The notes below the pieces were generated by a model, which had not been told where the DNA came from, ran no database searches, and was given only the letters and a program-made list of their open reading frames with translations. Made by a program: the position numbers and the translations under genes. Shown here piece after piece: positions 1-8,113 of a stretch of DNA of 12,495 nucleotides. The first letter of the stretch is position 1. Each line of letters begins with the position of its first letter. Source of the stretch: an uncultured Ruminococcus sp. (GTDB lineage Bacteria > Bacillota > Clostridia > Oscillospirales > Ruminococcaceae); NCBI GenBank assembly GCA_947176565.1, contig CAMWRC010000012.1:1-12495 (forward strand), in the 5' to 3' direction.

Positions 1-47
1 GATGCCATATGTAAACACAGGTTTTGATTTTATATATTAACTATATA

Positions 48-1316
48 TTAATTATGAATCAGTTTTCTTCTCATCAGAACCATATCAAACGCATCAACTC
101 CGCCGTCCCTGTTTAAATCAGCAAAGGCGAGCTGCTCTGAATTAAGTTCTTTTTTGCCTAAAACAAACGACTGAATCATTAACATATCTGCGATTGTAAC
201 ATTATCGTCGCGGTTTACATCGCCGAGTTGTTCGGCATTGCATACCATGAAATCCTGTTCGACGAGACAGCAGGTATATCCCTCTGAATCTTCGGCAGTT
301 AATCTGTAGACATAAGACCCGCTTTTCAGGCGGTTGAACAGCAGTACATTATCAAAGCTTTTAATATTGTAATAATTGGAATCCGGATTAGCTTCGGCAG
401 TATAAATCGGTGTTTCGCCGTCGGCTTCATAGATGCCGCCGGTTACGGATTTCAGCGGAAAACCTGATTTTATTATACCTTTGACTCTGAACAGTTCACC
501 TTCCAGCATGAGATTATTAAGAGTACCAGTATCGTTCAGTTCTATACCGGAGATTTTTTCTTCGGCTTTCTGGATATACTCGGTTGAGCAGAAGCCTGAG
601 ATTCCGTTATATTCAACATGCGCCCATTCTGAATCAGCTTTTGTGACAACAAATTCAGAATCGGGATATAACTTTCCGACTACTTTATATTCTGAACCGT
701 GACCGCTTCTTATATTCAGGTATGTATCGACATCTTTTGTTGTATAGATGCCGGCATATTCTTCTGAACAGCTGCATTCCGGAATTTCCGGAACATCAGC
801 ATAGCTGAATGTAAAATATGTCAGGGGATCGTAATATGTAATATCAGGCCAGCCGTTGATAAGCGTATCGCAGATTCCAAAATGCACATGATTTCCGGTA
901 GAAGTTCCGGTACTTCCGACATATCCGATAACATCGCCAGAGCTTACAGTCTGACCGGCACTTACATTGAGTCCCGAGCAGTGAGCGTAGAAAGTATATA
1001 TTCCCTGAGCTTCATGCCACAGGATAATAAGATAGCCGTAATCGTTCATATATCCGGCGGAAACACATTCGCCGTCGAGGGAAGCGTATATATTTGTGCC
1101 ATATCCGGCAGGAATATCAATAGCATTATGACCTGAATTAAAGATATTTCTGTTCGGGTCAAAGTATGTAGTGATTTCCTGATATTCTTCTTCCACAGGC
1201 CACAGAGCTTCGACAGCAGCGGCGGCTGATGGAATATTCATACGTGCGGCAGGGGAGAGAAAAACTCCAAGAGCGCACAATCCGGCGGCAAGTTTACGGT
1301 TAAACGTAAAAATCAC
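48..1316 (-). CDS. Secreted M23 metallopeptidase with SH3 and dockerin modules
   Basis: A predicted exported peptidoglycan endopeptidase of 422 residues. Residues 1-35 look like a signal peptide: basic R7-K8, a hydrophobic stretch around 9-20 and an AAAA cleavage region. The M23 (LytM-like) domain spans about 45-170. Its zinc ligands are all visible: H63 and D67 in HxxxD, and H143-x-H145, with catalytic-type H111 in YAH. A bacterial SH3 domain follows at about 188-250 (LNIRSG motif). Residues 255-360 form an unassigned Ig-like segment. Residues 364-422 are a type I dockerin with two calcium loops, D366/N368/D370/T374/D377 and D400/N402/D404/D408/D411. The dockerin suggests docking onto a cohesin scaffold outside the cell, as in cellulosome-forming ruminococci; cleavage of cell-wall cross-links is inferred from family. 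It lies 45 bp behind proS with no visible terminator between, so it is probably co-transcribed. The start is oddly placed: GTG at 1316 is only 2 nt from AGGA, yet an in-frame TAG upstream leaves no other standard start before the signal peptide. Confidence 0.93.
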   Translation of the reverse strand: MIFTFNRKLAAGLCALGVFLSPAARMNIPSAAAAVEALWPVEEEYQEITTYFDPNRNIFNSGHNAIDIPAGYGTNIYASLDGECVSAGYMNDYGYLIILWHEAQGIYTFYAHCSGLNVSAGQTVSSGDVIGYVGSTGTSTGNHVHFGICDTLINGWPDITYYDPLTYFTFSYADVPEIPECSCSEEYAGIYTTKDVDTYLNIRSGHGSEYKVVGKLYPDSEFVVTKADSEWAHVEYNGISGFCSTEYIQKAEEKISGIELNDTGTLNNLMLEGELFRVKGIIKSGFPLKSVTGGIYEADGETPIYTAEANPDSNYYNIKSFDNVLLFNRLKSGSYVYRLTAEDSEGYTCCLVEQDFMVCNAEQLGDVNRDDNVTIADMLMIQSFVLGKKELNSEQLAFADLNRDGGVDAFDMVLMRRKLIHN

Positions 1317-1361
1317 AATCCTTTCTGAAAAGCCGTGAGACTTGTCCTTGAGACGAGGCTA

Positions 1362-2801
1362 TTAATATGCCTTGCCCCAGTAAACCATATGCTTTGCAGG
1401 TTTTCCGCAGCATACGCACACACCGGCTATTTTTTCCTGCTGGAACGGAATACAGCGTGAACCGACGCCGGTTTTTTCCTTGACTTCGTCCTCACAGGCT
1501 TCATCGCCGCACCACATTGCCTTGATGAATCCGTCGCCTTTTTCAGCAAGAGTGCTGATAATTTCGTCCATATTCTCACAGGCATAAGTTCTGTTCTCCT
1601 GATTTTCGAGAGCCTTATTGAACATACCGTCATGAGCTTCTGAAAGCTTCTGAGCGGCAGCGGTTTCGAGATTTTCGAGTGATACGATATTTTTTTCGCC
1701 GTTCCAGCGTGAAACTATAACACACTGACCGGCTTCAATATCTTTCGGACCTATTTCAACTCTTATCGGAACGCCTTTCATTTCATATTCAGCGAATTTC
1801 CAGCCGGGGGAATTTTCACTCTTATCCAGTTTCACGTGGATTCCGGCAGCAGCGAGGCGGTCAGCGAGTTCCTGAGCCTTTTCGAGAACTCCCTCTTTAT
1901 GCTGTGCAATCGGGACAATTACTGCCTGAATCGGAGCAACAGCAGGCGGAAGTACAAGACCATTATCATCGCCGTGAGTCATGATTACTGCGCCGATAAG
2001 ACGGGTTGTAACTCCCCAGCTTGTCTGATGAGGGAATACACGTTTATTTTCCTTGTCGGTATATTCGATATTGAAAGCTTTTGCAAAGCCGTCGCCGAAG
2101 TAATGGGAAGTACCAGCCTGTAAAGCTTTTCCGTCGTGCATAAGAGCTTCGATAGCATATGTTGAGACAGCACCTGCGAACTTATCGCTTTCGGTTTTTC
2201 TGCCTTTTACTACTGGCATAGCAAGGGCTTCCTCGCAGAACTGAGCATAGACGTTAAGCATTCTTTCGGTTTCCTCAACAGCTTCCTGAGCGGTTGCGTG
2301 AATCGTGTGACCCTCTTGCCAGAGAAATTCACGTGAACGCAGGAAAGGACGTGTAGTTTTTTCCCAGCGGACAACGCTGACCCACTGATTGTAGAGTTTC
2401 GGCAGGTCGCGGTATGAGTGGACGATATTTGCATAATGTTCACAGAAAAGCGTTTCTGATGTAGGACGTACACAGAGACGTTCCTCAAGCTTTTCATTTC
2501 CGCCGTGAGTGACCCATGCGACTTCCGGAGCGAATCCCTCAACATGGTCTTTTTCTTTCTGGAGGAGACTTTCGGGGATAAACATAGGCATACATACATT
2601 TTCGTGACCTGTAGCCTTGAACATACCGTCGAGTATTTTCTGGATATTTTCCCATATAGCGTAACCGTATGGACGTATAACCATACAGCCCTTGACGCTG
2701 GTATATTCAACGAGTTCAGCTTTTTTGCAAATATCAGTATACCACTGTGCGAAATCCTCATTCATAGAGGTAATGGCAGTGACCTTTTTATCTTTTGCCA
2801 T
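1362..2801 (-). CDS. proS: Prolyl-tRNA synthetase, short archaeal/eukaryote-type
   Basis: Charges tRNA-Pro with proline in the cytoplasm. At 479 residues it matches the short ProRS form rather than the roughly 570-residue bacterial form. Class II motifs are visible: motif 1 around 40-77, motif 2 at about 144-166 ([15 protein letters not shown]), and motif 3 at about 268-290 with the [10 protein letters not shown] segment. The bacterial editing insertion between motifs 2 and 3 is absent, so mischarged Ala-tRNA-Pro would need a separate deacylase elsewhere in the genome. The anticodon-binding domain is about 290-395. The C-terminal zinc domain keeps C431, C436, C462 and C465, and the protein ends in Tyr, as is typical of this type. 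The ATG at 2801 has AAAGGA 8 nt upstream. The gene has its own consensus promoter and a leader of only about 45 nt, too short for a T-box riboswitch. The M23 peptidase gene follows. Confidence 0.97.
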   Translation of the reverse strand: MAKDKKVTAITSMNEDFAQWYTDICKKAELVEYTSVKGCMVIRPYGYAIWENIQKILDGMFKATGHENVCMPMFIPESLLQKEKDHVEGFAPEVAWVTHGGNEKLEERLCVRPTSETLFCEHYANIVHSYRDLPKLYNQWVSVVRWEKTTRPFLRSREFLWQEGHTIHATAQEAVEETERMLNVYAQFCEEALAMPVVKGRKTESDKFAGAVSTYAIEALMHDGKALQAGTSHYFGDGFAKAFNIEYTDKENKRVFPHQTSWGVTTRLIGAVIMTHGDDNGLVLPPAVAPIQAVIVPIAQHKEGVLEKAQELADRLAAAGIHVKLDKSENSPGWKFAEYEMKGVPIRVEIGPKDIEAGQCVIVSRWNGEKNIVSLENLETAAAQKLSEAHDGMFNKALENQENRTYACENMDEIISTLAEKGDGFIKAMWCGDEACEDEVKEKTGVGSRCIPFQQEKIAGVCVCCGKPAKHMVYWGKAY

Positions 2802-2816
2802 GAAATCAATCCTTTA

Positions 2817-2852
2817 CTTAAATTTAAGAAATCAGAAAATATCAAATCTGAT
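2817..2852 (-). promoter_or_regulatory. Palindromic elements in the proS leader
   Basis: Two symmetric elements occupy most of the short proS leader. One is a 6-bp-arm inverted repeat with a 10-nt loop at 2831-2852 (arms ATCAGA/TCTGAT), lying at the predicted transcription start. The other is a perfect 12-bp palindrome, CTTAAATTTAAG, at 2817-2828, just upstream of the ribosome binding site. They may be a weak 5' hairpin or an operator. AT-rich DNA yields such repeats by chance, so function is uncertain. Confidence 0.3.
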
Positions 2853-2854
2853 AT

Positions 2855-2883
2855 ATTATAACATTTTTTTTAATGCTTGTCAA
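2855..2883 (-). promoter_or_regulatory. Consensus sigma-A promoter for proS
   Basis: Read on the minus strand, TTGACA (2878-2883) and TATAAT (2855-2860) are separated by exactly 17 bp. A TG one base before the -10 box makes it an extended -10 as well. Both hexamers match consensus perfectly, so strong constitutive transcription is expected, starting near 2848 and giving a leader of about 47 nt. Confidence 0.9.
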
Positions 2884-2944
2884 TGGTAATCCTGACCTGT
2901 TTTTTATCTTCTGTATGAATCATATTAGGTTAATTATATAATTT

Positions 2945-3895
2945 TCAGATATAGTCCATGCTTTTAAGAATGAACAGCCACGCAGTAAGCGTAAATGCAG
3001 AGCATAGCGTCGTGAGCATTACGGCGAAAGCGGTTATTGTTCCTTTGTGACCGAAATTTTTCGCCATGACGAAACAGCTTCCGGTAGTTGCGCTTCCGAG
3101 CATAACGAGAATAGCAATAAGCTTTTCTCCGCGGAATCCCAGATACACAGCAGCGGGCAGGAAAATTCCGCATAATAATATAAGTTTGATGAATGTGATT
3201 CCGAGCGTTATCGGAAGTTTTCCCTTAGCTTCGCTTGTTTTGAAAGAAGCTCCGAGAGCTATAAGCGAAAGCGGAGTTGACATATTTCCGAAATACGAAA
3301 CGGATTTCTGAAGTATAACCGGCTGAGGTATACGCAGAACAGACCATACTGTACCGATTGCAATTGCGAGGATAATCGGATTGGTTACTATTCCTTTTAG
3401 AGTATTGAGGAAAAGTTTTTTCCCGTTTCTTTTTTCATGGGGTGCAGTGAGGGAAAGAGCAGTTACGGCGACTATATTATATATCGGTACTGTTCCGGCA
3501 ATCATAAGCGCAGCCATTGCGGCTTCGCCGTAGATATTTTTAACGAATGCTATACCGAGTACAGCCGCTGAACTTCTGTATGATGCCTGAATTATTTCTC
3601 CGCGTTCGCATTTATCCTTATGAATCAGCGAATATGCAAACGCGATTCCTACGCTTATAACAGTTGCAGCAATACAGAAAAGCACAAATTTTGTATCCCA
3701 TACAGAACGGAAATCAGCAGTTGACAAATCTTCAAACAGAAGCGCGGGAAGTGTAACCATAAAGGAAAATTTATTTATTTTTTCTGTAGTATGCTCATCG
3801 AAAAGATTCAGTTTTCTGAATATATATCCGAACACCATCATAAGAAATACAGGTATGGTAGCATTCAATGAGAATTTAAGATTTTCTGCAAACAA
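2945..3895 (-). CDS. AEC-family permease (auxin efflux carrier-like)
   Basis: An integral membrane transporter of 316 residues with about ten hydrophobic segments and no soluble domain. Family hallmarks are the N-terminal LNATIPVFLMMVFGYIFRK helix, the conserved proline segment LPALLF at 49-54, the NP motif (N172-P173) after the central loop, and TPLSLIALGASF at 207-218. Characterised bacterial AEC members move small organic acids such as malate or malonate, or amino acids; the substrate here cannot be read from sequence. Translation starts at TTG (3895): an in-frame TAA lies five codons upstream with no other standard start between, and the family's usual N-terminus begins right here. A weak AGAAG lies about 9 nt before it. 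The gene is 54 bp behind potD with no convincing terminator or promoter in the T-rich gap, so it may be the last gene of the pot operon, perhaps poorly translated. Confidence 0.9.
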   Translation of the reverse strand: MFAENLKFSLNATIPVFLMMVFGYIFRKLNLFDEHTTEKINKFSFMVTLPALLFEDLSTADFRSVWDTKFVLFCIAATVISVGIAFAYSLIHKDKCERGEIIQASYRSSAAVLGIAFVKNIYGEAAMAALMIAGTVPIYNIVAVTALSLTAPHEKRNGKKLFLNTLKGIVTNPIILAIAIGTVWSVLRIPQPVILQKSVSYFGNMSTPLSLIALGASFKTSEAKGKLPITLGITFIKLILLCGIFLPAAVYLGFRGEKLIAILVMLGSATTGSCFVMAKNFGHKGTITAFAVMLTTLCSAFTLTAWLFILKSMDYI

Positions 3896-3949
3896 GGTAA
3901 CATCTTCTTTTTATGCTTTTTATTTTATTTTTTTAATGATCGTAATGCT

Positions 3950-5227
3950 CTAAAATATATCTTTTTTGTTCCGGATATAGCGGCGGATAAGAACAAACGC
4001 CATAAGCAGGAAACAGAAAACAAGAAATACCGGAGTAATCCATTTATTTGTATTTTCATCTTCGGCTGATTTCATTTCCGTCCACAGATTCTGCATAAGC
4101 AGATTGGCTTCATCGGACAGATTAACAAAAACTGTCGTTTTGTCTCTGATAAAATCCTGACTCGGATAAGATACTGTACTTTCGCGGACTTCATCATCGA
4201 GCATTTCATAAGCTGCCTGATGCGGTGTTGAATAGCATATATAATCAATATTTGAATATGCAATATCCGGTTCGCACATGAAATTGATATACATTTCAGC
4301 AGCTTCTTTCTGACGTGCTGATACTGGAATACACATTGCGTCTATGAAAAGATTTGTACCGCTTTTAGGAACTACAAAATTAAGGTCTTCATTTTCATCC
4401 ATTATTGTAAGAGCATCTCCGGCATAATATGGAGCGATAAGTGCATCGCCTGCTCCCATTTTATCGAAAATCTCGTCCATGACATAGCCCTGCACTATTT
4501 TTTTCTGATTTCTCAGTTTATACGCAGCCTGTTCCAGTTCCTCTTTATCTTCGGTATTTATTGAATATCCAAGCATTATTTCTGAGATAGCAAAGGCATC
4601 GCGTGGATTATCGAACATAAGTATCTGGTCGGCATAGTCCTGATTCCAAAGCAAATCCCAGTCAATATCTTCCGGAGCAATATCTATCATTGTGGCATCG
4701 TATATTATACCGACAGTTCCCCATGTATACGGCACGGAATAGGCATTCTGGGGGTCATAGTCCTGACAGCGGAAATTTTCCATGATATATTCAAAATTCG
4801 GAATATTCTCAAAATTAAGAGGCTGTATCATATTTTCCTTAATCATTTTGCTTATCATATAATCTGACGGGATAATAACATCATATGAAGCTGCACCGCC
4901 TTTAAGTTTTGCGTAAAGTTCCTCATTTGTTGCGAATGTCGTATAGTTTACTTTTATACCTGTAAGCTTTTCAAATTCGCTGTTTACATCAAGAGTTCCC
5001 TCGTCCGCGCCTGTTGATATGTATTCGCCCCAGTTATAGACGTTTATTGATATTCCGGCATCTCTGAAACGTGTGTAATAATCTTTATCAGCAATTGTCA
5101 GCGTCTGTTCACTTGTTTCCTCCTCATCATCTGTTTCGGATTCATTAGCAGCTGAACACGCTGTAAGAACTGAAATACTAAGAACTGCCGCAAGAGATAT
5201 CGAAAATATATTTCTGAATTTTATCAT
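3950..5227 (-). CDS. potD: Polyamine-type ABC substrate-binding lipoprotein with extra C-terminal membrane anchor
   Basis: The extracytoplasmic binding protein of the spermidine/putrescine-type importer, 425 residues. The N-terminus is a lipoprotein signal with lipobox LTAC (lipidated C24), then an acidic Ser/Glu/Asp linker to about 42. The binding domain spans about 58-385. It shares with E. coli PotD the YNWGEY motif (W66, Y69), the IPSDYM segment (S121, Y123), PYTWG (166-170) and the aspartate D296. The position of PotD Trp255 appears to be Phe (F294), and the DDARE segment reads DNPRD at 206-210; this comparison is from memory of PotD, so spermidine versus putrescine preference is open. 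Unusually, residues 396-414 form a hydrophobic helix followed by RRYIRNKK, which by the positive-inside rule would anchor the C-terminus in the membrane. The start ATG follows GGGAGG, which overlaps the end of potC, 2 bp away, implying translational coupling. Confidence 0.93.
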   Translation of the reverse strand: MIKFRNIFSISLAAVLSISVLTACSAANESETDDEEETSEQTLTIADKDYYTRFRDAGISINVYNWGEYISTGADEGTLDVNSEFEKLTGIKVNYTTFATNEELYAKLKGGAASYDVIIPSDYMISKMIKENMIQPLNFENIPNFEYIMENFRCQDYDPQNAYSVPYTWGTVGIIYDATMIDIAPEDIDWDLLWNQDYADQILMFDNPRDAFAISEIMLGYSINTEDKEELEQAAYKLRNQKKIVQGYVMDEIFDKMGAGDALIAPYYAGDALTIMDENEDLNFVVPKSGTNLFIDAMCIPVSARQKEAAEMYINFMCEPDIAYSNIDYICYSTPHQAAYEMLDDEVRESTVSYPSQDFIRDKTTVFVNLSDEANLLMQNLWTEMKSAEDENTNKWITPVFLVFCFLLMAFVLIRRYIRNKKDIF

Positions 5228-5229
5228 GT

Positions 5230-6021
5230 TTATGCCTCCCTGCGTTTCTGTGACCTGCTTTCTATCGCATTCTTTACGATAAGCACGATTACAACGGCAA
5301 TGAAAATCAAGGTTGAAAGCGCATTTATTTCCGGCGATACCTTTCGTCTTGTCATGGAATATATAGTTATCGGAAGTGTCTGTGATGTAGAACCGCTCGT
5401 GAAGTAGCTTATAACAAAATCGTCAAGTGAATATGTAAACGACATCAGAAATCCGCTTACGACTCCGGGCATGATTTCCGGCAGAACAACTTTACGGAAC
5501 GCTTTGAACGGACTGCACCCCAAATCCTGAGCTGCTTCATAGATATGCGGATTCATCTGATTGAATTTAGGCATTACATTCAGTATGACATACGGCACAT
5601 CAAACGTTATATGTGCAATCAGGAGCGTTGCGAATCCAAATTCCAGATTCATACGCGCGGCAAAGAATACAAAAAGCAGCATAAGCGATACACCGGTAAC
5701 TATTTCCGGATTTATAATCGGCATATTTGTAACATTCATAACAACTGCTTTCGGGATTTTTTTCATATTGTTGATGCCGATAGCTGCAAGAGTTCCCAGA
5801 ACTGTTGAGATTACGCTTGCAAGACAGGCTATAATAATTGTATTTATAAGAGAGGATATTATTATCCGGTTATTGAACAGCCGGACATACCAGTCAAGAG
5901 TAAATCCGCTGAATACGCTTCTGCTTTTTGTTTCGTTGAACGAAAAGACAATAAGAACAAAAATCGGTATGTACAGAAAAAAGAGTACAAGCGACATATA
6001 TATTTTTCCTAATTTTTTCAT
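5230..6021 (-). CDS. potC: Polyamine ABC transporter permease PotC
   Basis: Second membrane subunit of the importer, 263 residues with about six transmembrane segments, the first at about 8-28. The cytoplasmic coupling loop carries the EAA motif, EAAQDLGCSPFKAFRKVV, starting at E162 and running to the PGV at 185-187; this loop contacts the PotA ATPase. It is paired with PotB to form the channel. The gene sits 17 bp after potB and 2 bp before potD. Its GGAG sequence overlaps the potB stop but lies 13 nt from the ATG across an A-rich spacer, longer than usual, so translation may depend on coupling to potB. Confidence 0.95.
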   Translation of the reverse strand: MKKLGKIYMSLVLFFLYIPIFVLIVFSFNETKSRSVFSGFTLDWYVRLFNNRIIISSLINTIIIACLASVISTVLGTLAAIGINNMKKIPKAVVMNVTNMPIINPEIVTGVSLMLLFVFFAARMNLEFGFATLLIAHITFDVPYVILNVMPKFNQMNPHIYEAAQDLGCSPFKAFRKVVLPEIMPGVVSGFLMSFTYSLDDFVISYFTSGSTSQTLPITIYSMTRRKVSPEINALSTLIFIAVVIVLIVKNAIESRSQKRREA

Positions 6022-6038
6022 TTTTTATTTTTTTCTCC

Positions 6039-6845
6039 TTACATAAGCACCTGTTCATCAGGGTCAAACTGATTCATTATGGTCATTATTACAAGGATAA
6101 TAACCATAAGCACAAATGAAATAGCCGCGCCGAGATGCGGATTATAGGCATTTCCGAGGAACTGCATTTCAATGAGGTCGCCTATGAGAAGATTTGAGCC
6201 GCCGCCAAGCATACGGGAAATAATAAACGTGGAAATTGCCGGTACAAAAACCATAGTAATTCCGGAAGTGATTCCGGGCATACTCAGCGGAACTATCACG
6301 CGGAAAAGAGTCTGCACGGAACTGCACCCGAGATCGTCGGCAGCTTCAAACATACTCTTGTCTATCTTCTCCATGACAGAGTAAAGCGGAAGTATCATGA
6401 ACGGCAGATAATTATATACCATTCCCAGAACCACCGCAGCGGAGGTATTTATAAGCTTGTACGGTCCGAGACCGACAAGACCGAGTATGTAATTTATTAT
6501 TCCGTTATTTCCTAAAAGAGTCATCCATGCGTATGTCCGGAGCAGAAAATTCATCCACATCGGAAGCATTACTATCATGAGCATAGTACCCTGTTTATGC
6601 TTTTCCATACGCGAAAGTATAAATGCTACCGGATATGCAATAACAAGGCATATTGCTGTGGCTATCAGCGAAAGCCATATCGAGCGGACAAATATATTAG
6701 CATACTGTCCGACATCGGAAATATATTTCACGGTAAATCCACCGTCATCACCTGTAAATGCAAAGTAGGCAATCATAAGCAGAGGAACAAGTATAAATAC
6801 TATCATCCATACAAGATACGGTGCGGAAAAATATTTCAGTTTCAT
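6039..6845 (-). CDS. potB: Polyamine ABC transporter permease PotB
   Basis: First membrane subunit of the importer, 268 residues with about six transmembrane segments (for example about 9-29, 55-77 and 88-110, with the last near 240-257). The EAA loop EAADDLGCSSVQTLFRVI begins at E167 and ends at PGI (190-192), the docking site for PotA. The family-typical FLLRTYAW segment is at about 100-107. ATG at 6845 is preceded by GGAGGA at the end of potA; the potA stop is 3 bp upstream, so the two genes are almost certainly translated together. Confidence 0.95.
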   Translation of the reverse strand: MKLKYFSAPYLVWMIVFILVPLLMIAYFAFTGDDGGFTVKYISDVGQYANIFVRSIWLSLIATAICLVIAYPVAFILSRMEKHKQGTMLMIVMLPMWMNFLLRTYAWMTLLGNNGIINYILGLVGLGPYKLINTSAAVVLGMVYNYLPFMILPLYSVMEKIDKSMFEAADDLGCSSVQTLFRVIVPLSMPGITSGITMVFVPAISTFIISRMLGGGSNLLIGDLIEMQFLGNAYNPHLGAAISFVLMVIILVIMTIMNQFDPDEQVLM

Positions 6846-6848
6846 TTT

Positions 6849-7892
6849 TTATTCCTCCGTTTTTTTCATGATGTGAATATCACTCGGCGCGAAATTCATT
6901 CCTACCATACTTCCGGCTGATTCCGCTTTTGTGGAATGCACTGTCCATTTATGTTCCTTGCCGTCAATTATCATTTCATAGTGAACGCCTTTAAATACTA
7001 CGGATTTGACAATACCTGTAAGTTTAGCCTTATCTGCCGGAATAATCTTCACATCTTCCGGACGTATGACGACATCGACTCTTTCACCGGCATTGAATCC
7101 GCTGTCAACGCATTCAAATTTCCTGCCGTTAAATTCAACAACGAAATCTTCCGGCATAGTTCCGCTTATTATATTGCTTTCGCCTATGAAATCAGCAACA
7201 AATGCATTGACCGGCTCGTTGTATATATCCGTCGGTGAACCAATCTGCTGTATAGAACCATTATTCATAACAACAATGCTGTCGCTCATGGTAAGGGCTT
7301 CTTCCTGGTCATGTGTTACGTATATGAATGTAAGTTCAAGTTCCTGCTGTATTTTGCGCAGTTCTATCTGCATTTCCTTGCGGAGTTTCAAATCAAGTGC
7401 GCCGAGCGGTTCATCAAGGAGCAGTACCTTCGGGTGATTCACCAATGCTCTTGCGATTGCAACTCTCTGCTGCTGACCGCCGGAAAGTCTGTTCACGGAG
7501 CGTTTTTCATATCCCATAAGATTCACAATTTCCAGCATTTCACCTACACGCCGGACGATTTCCTTTTCCGGAACTTTCTTTACGCGCAGTCCGAACGCAA
7601 TATTTTCGTATACGTTCAGATGAGGAAACAGCGCATATCTCTGGAATACTGTATTGACATTCCGTTTATGCGGAGGCATACCGTTTATACGTTTTCCCTC
7701 GAAAAGAACATCACCGCTTTTCGGCTCTAAAAATCCTGCGATTATTCTGAGCGTGGTAGTCTTTCCACAGCCTGACGGTCCAAGAAATGTAACAAATTCC
7801 TTGTCCTTTATATCAAGGCTGATATTTTTGAGTATCTGTTCGCCGTCCTCAAATTCCATGATGATATTCTGCAAGCTTACAATATTCTCCAT
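6849..7892 (-). CDS. potA: Polyamine ABC transporter ATP-binding protein PotA
   Basis: ATPase that powers the PotBCD importer from the cytoplasmic face, 347 residues. Seen in order: Walker A GPSGCGKT (38-45), Q-loop Q84, signature LSGGQ (136-140), Walker B VLLLDE (156-161) and H-loop H194. All catalytic residues are intact. A C-terminal TOBE-type regulatory domain occupies about 240-345, including [10 protein letters not shown], typical of the PotA/MalK group. The start ATG has GGAG 8 nt upstream. It is the first gene of the operon, behind a strong promoter at 7952-7980 and a leader of about 53 nt that may begin with a hairpin. The order potA-B-C-D is the standard one for this transporter. 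Confidence 0.96.
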   Translation of the reverse strand: MENIVSLQNIIMEFEDGEQILKNISLDIKDKEFVTFLGPSGCGKTTTLRIIAGFLEPKSGDVLFEGKRINGMPPHKRNVNTVFQRYALFPHLNVYENIAFGLRVKKVPEKEIVRRVGEMLEIVNLMGYEKRSVNRLSGGQQQRVAIARALVNHPKVLLLDEPLGALDLKLRKEMQIELRKIQQELELTFIYVTHDQEEALTMSDSIVVMNNGSIQQIGSPTDIYNEPVNAFVADFIGESNIISGTMPEDFVVEFNGRKFECVDSGFNAGERVDVVIRPEDVKIIPADKAKLTGIVKSVVFKGVHYEMIIDGKEHKWTVHSTKAESAGSMVGMNFAPSDIHIMKKTEE

Positions 7893-7928
7893 TTATTCAA
7901 CTCCATTCGTATTATTGGGAAATTCAGA

Positions 7929-7945
7929 GGATTTATAAAAAATCC
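7929..7945 (-). promoter_or_regulatory. Possible 5'-end stem-loop of the pot transcript
   Basis: On the minus strand GGATTT and AAATCC form a 6-bp stem around a 5-nt loop. The first G is 7 nt past the -10 box, at the predicted transcription start. A hairpin at the extreme 5' end could protect the mRNA; alternatively the symmetric DNA is an operator. Placement is seen, function is inferred. Confidence 0.4.
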
Positions 7946-8000
7946 AATACAATTATATCACAGTATAATATAAAATGCAAGAAATAATACAATTATTGTA
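7946..8000. repeat. Repeated element in the divergent pot/aldolase control region
   Basis: The 11-mer AATACAATTAT occurs at 7946-7956 and again at 7986-7996, exactly 40 bp apart, close to four helical turns. The first copy covers the pot -10 region and start site. The second overlaps a perfect 6-1-6 inverted repeat, TACAATTATTGTA (7988-8000), itself flanked by imperfect AAGAAATAA / TTATTTTCTT arms. This resembles paired operator sites for a regulator that could loop or cover both promoters. No regulator is identifiable. Confidence 0.4.
7952..7980 (-). promoter_or_regulatory. Promoter of the potABCD operon
   Basis: On the minus strand TTGCAT (7975-7980) and TATAAT (7952-7957) lie 17 bp apart, with a TGA extension just before the -10 box. 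The transcription start should be near 7945. It is divergent from the aldolase promoter, with 44 bp between the two -35 boxes. Confidence 0.82.
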
Positions 8001-8024
8001 CTTATTTTCTTAAAAATCGCATAG

Positions 8025-8053
8025 TTGACAAATCAGAAATAATGTGATATACT
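8025..8053 (+). promoter_or_regulatory. Strong promoter for the aldolase gene
   Basis: TTGACA (8025-8030) and TATACT (8048-8053) are separated by 17 bp, with TGA directly before the -10 box. The match is nearly perfect. Transcription should begin around 8060, giving a leader of about 54 nt. Confidence 0.9.
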
Positions 8054-8063
8054 ATATAGGCAG

Positions 8064-8087
8064 TATCGAATCTGCTTTAAAGCGATA
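8064..8087 (+). promoter_or_regulatory. Nested inverted repeats in the aldolase leader
   Basis: TATCG (8064-8068) and CGATA (8083-8087) flank the perfect palindrome GCTTTAAAGC (8074-8083), directly after the predicted transcription start. It could be an operator or a weak leader hairpin. The arms share a base and the stem is short, so this is a tentative site. Confidence 0.25.
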
Positions 8088-8113
8088 AAGTATATATGAA
8101 AGGATTTTTTACT

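Noticed and set aside
27..50. AT-rich tandem repeat (TTAATATATA twice)
   Set aside because: Short and low in complexity, at the 3' end of a gene; no support for a functional role.
433..1136. Plus-strand open frames within the M23 gene
   Set aside because: They are antisense shadows with no ribosome site and no recognisable protein features.
1317..1361. Terminator or promoter between proS and the M23 gene
   Set aside because: Only a GTCTC direct repeat is visible; there is no stable hairpin and no -35/-10 pair.
2932..2943. Palindrome AATTATATAATT after the AEC gene
   Set aside because: Purely A/T and expected by chance in this AT-rich gap; no T run makes it a terminator.
2802..2944. T-box riboswitch upstream of proS
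   Set aside because: The predicted leader is only about 47 nt and holds no specifier hairpin, T-box sequence or terminator/antiterminator pair.
3896..3949. Terminator after potD
   Set aside because: There is a T/A-rich run but no stem of useful length before it.
6936..7938. Plus-strand open frames opposite potA
   Set aside because: potA is a fully conserved ATPase gene in this stretch; the antisense frames show no family features.
8096..8113. Earlier ATG start for the aldolase
   Set aside because: It overlaps the AAAGGA site that serves ATG 8114 and has no ribosome binding site of its own.
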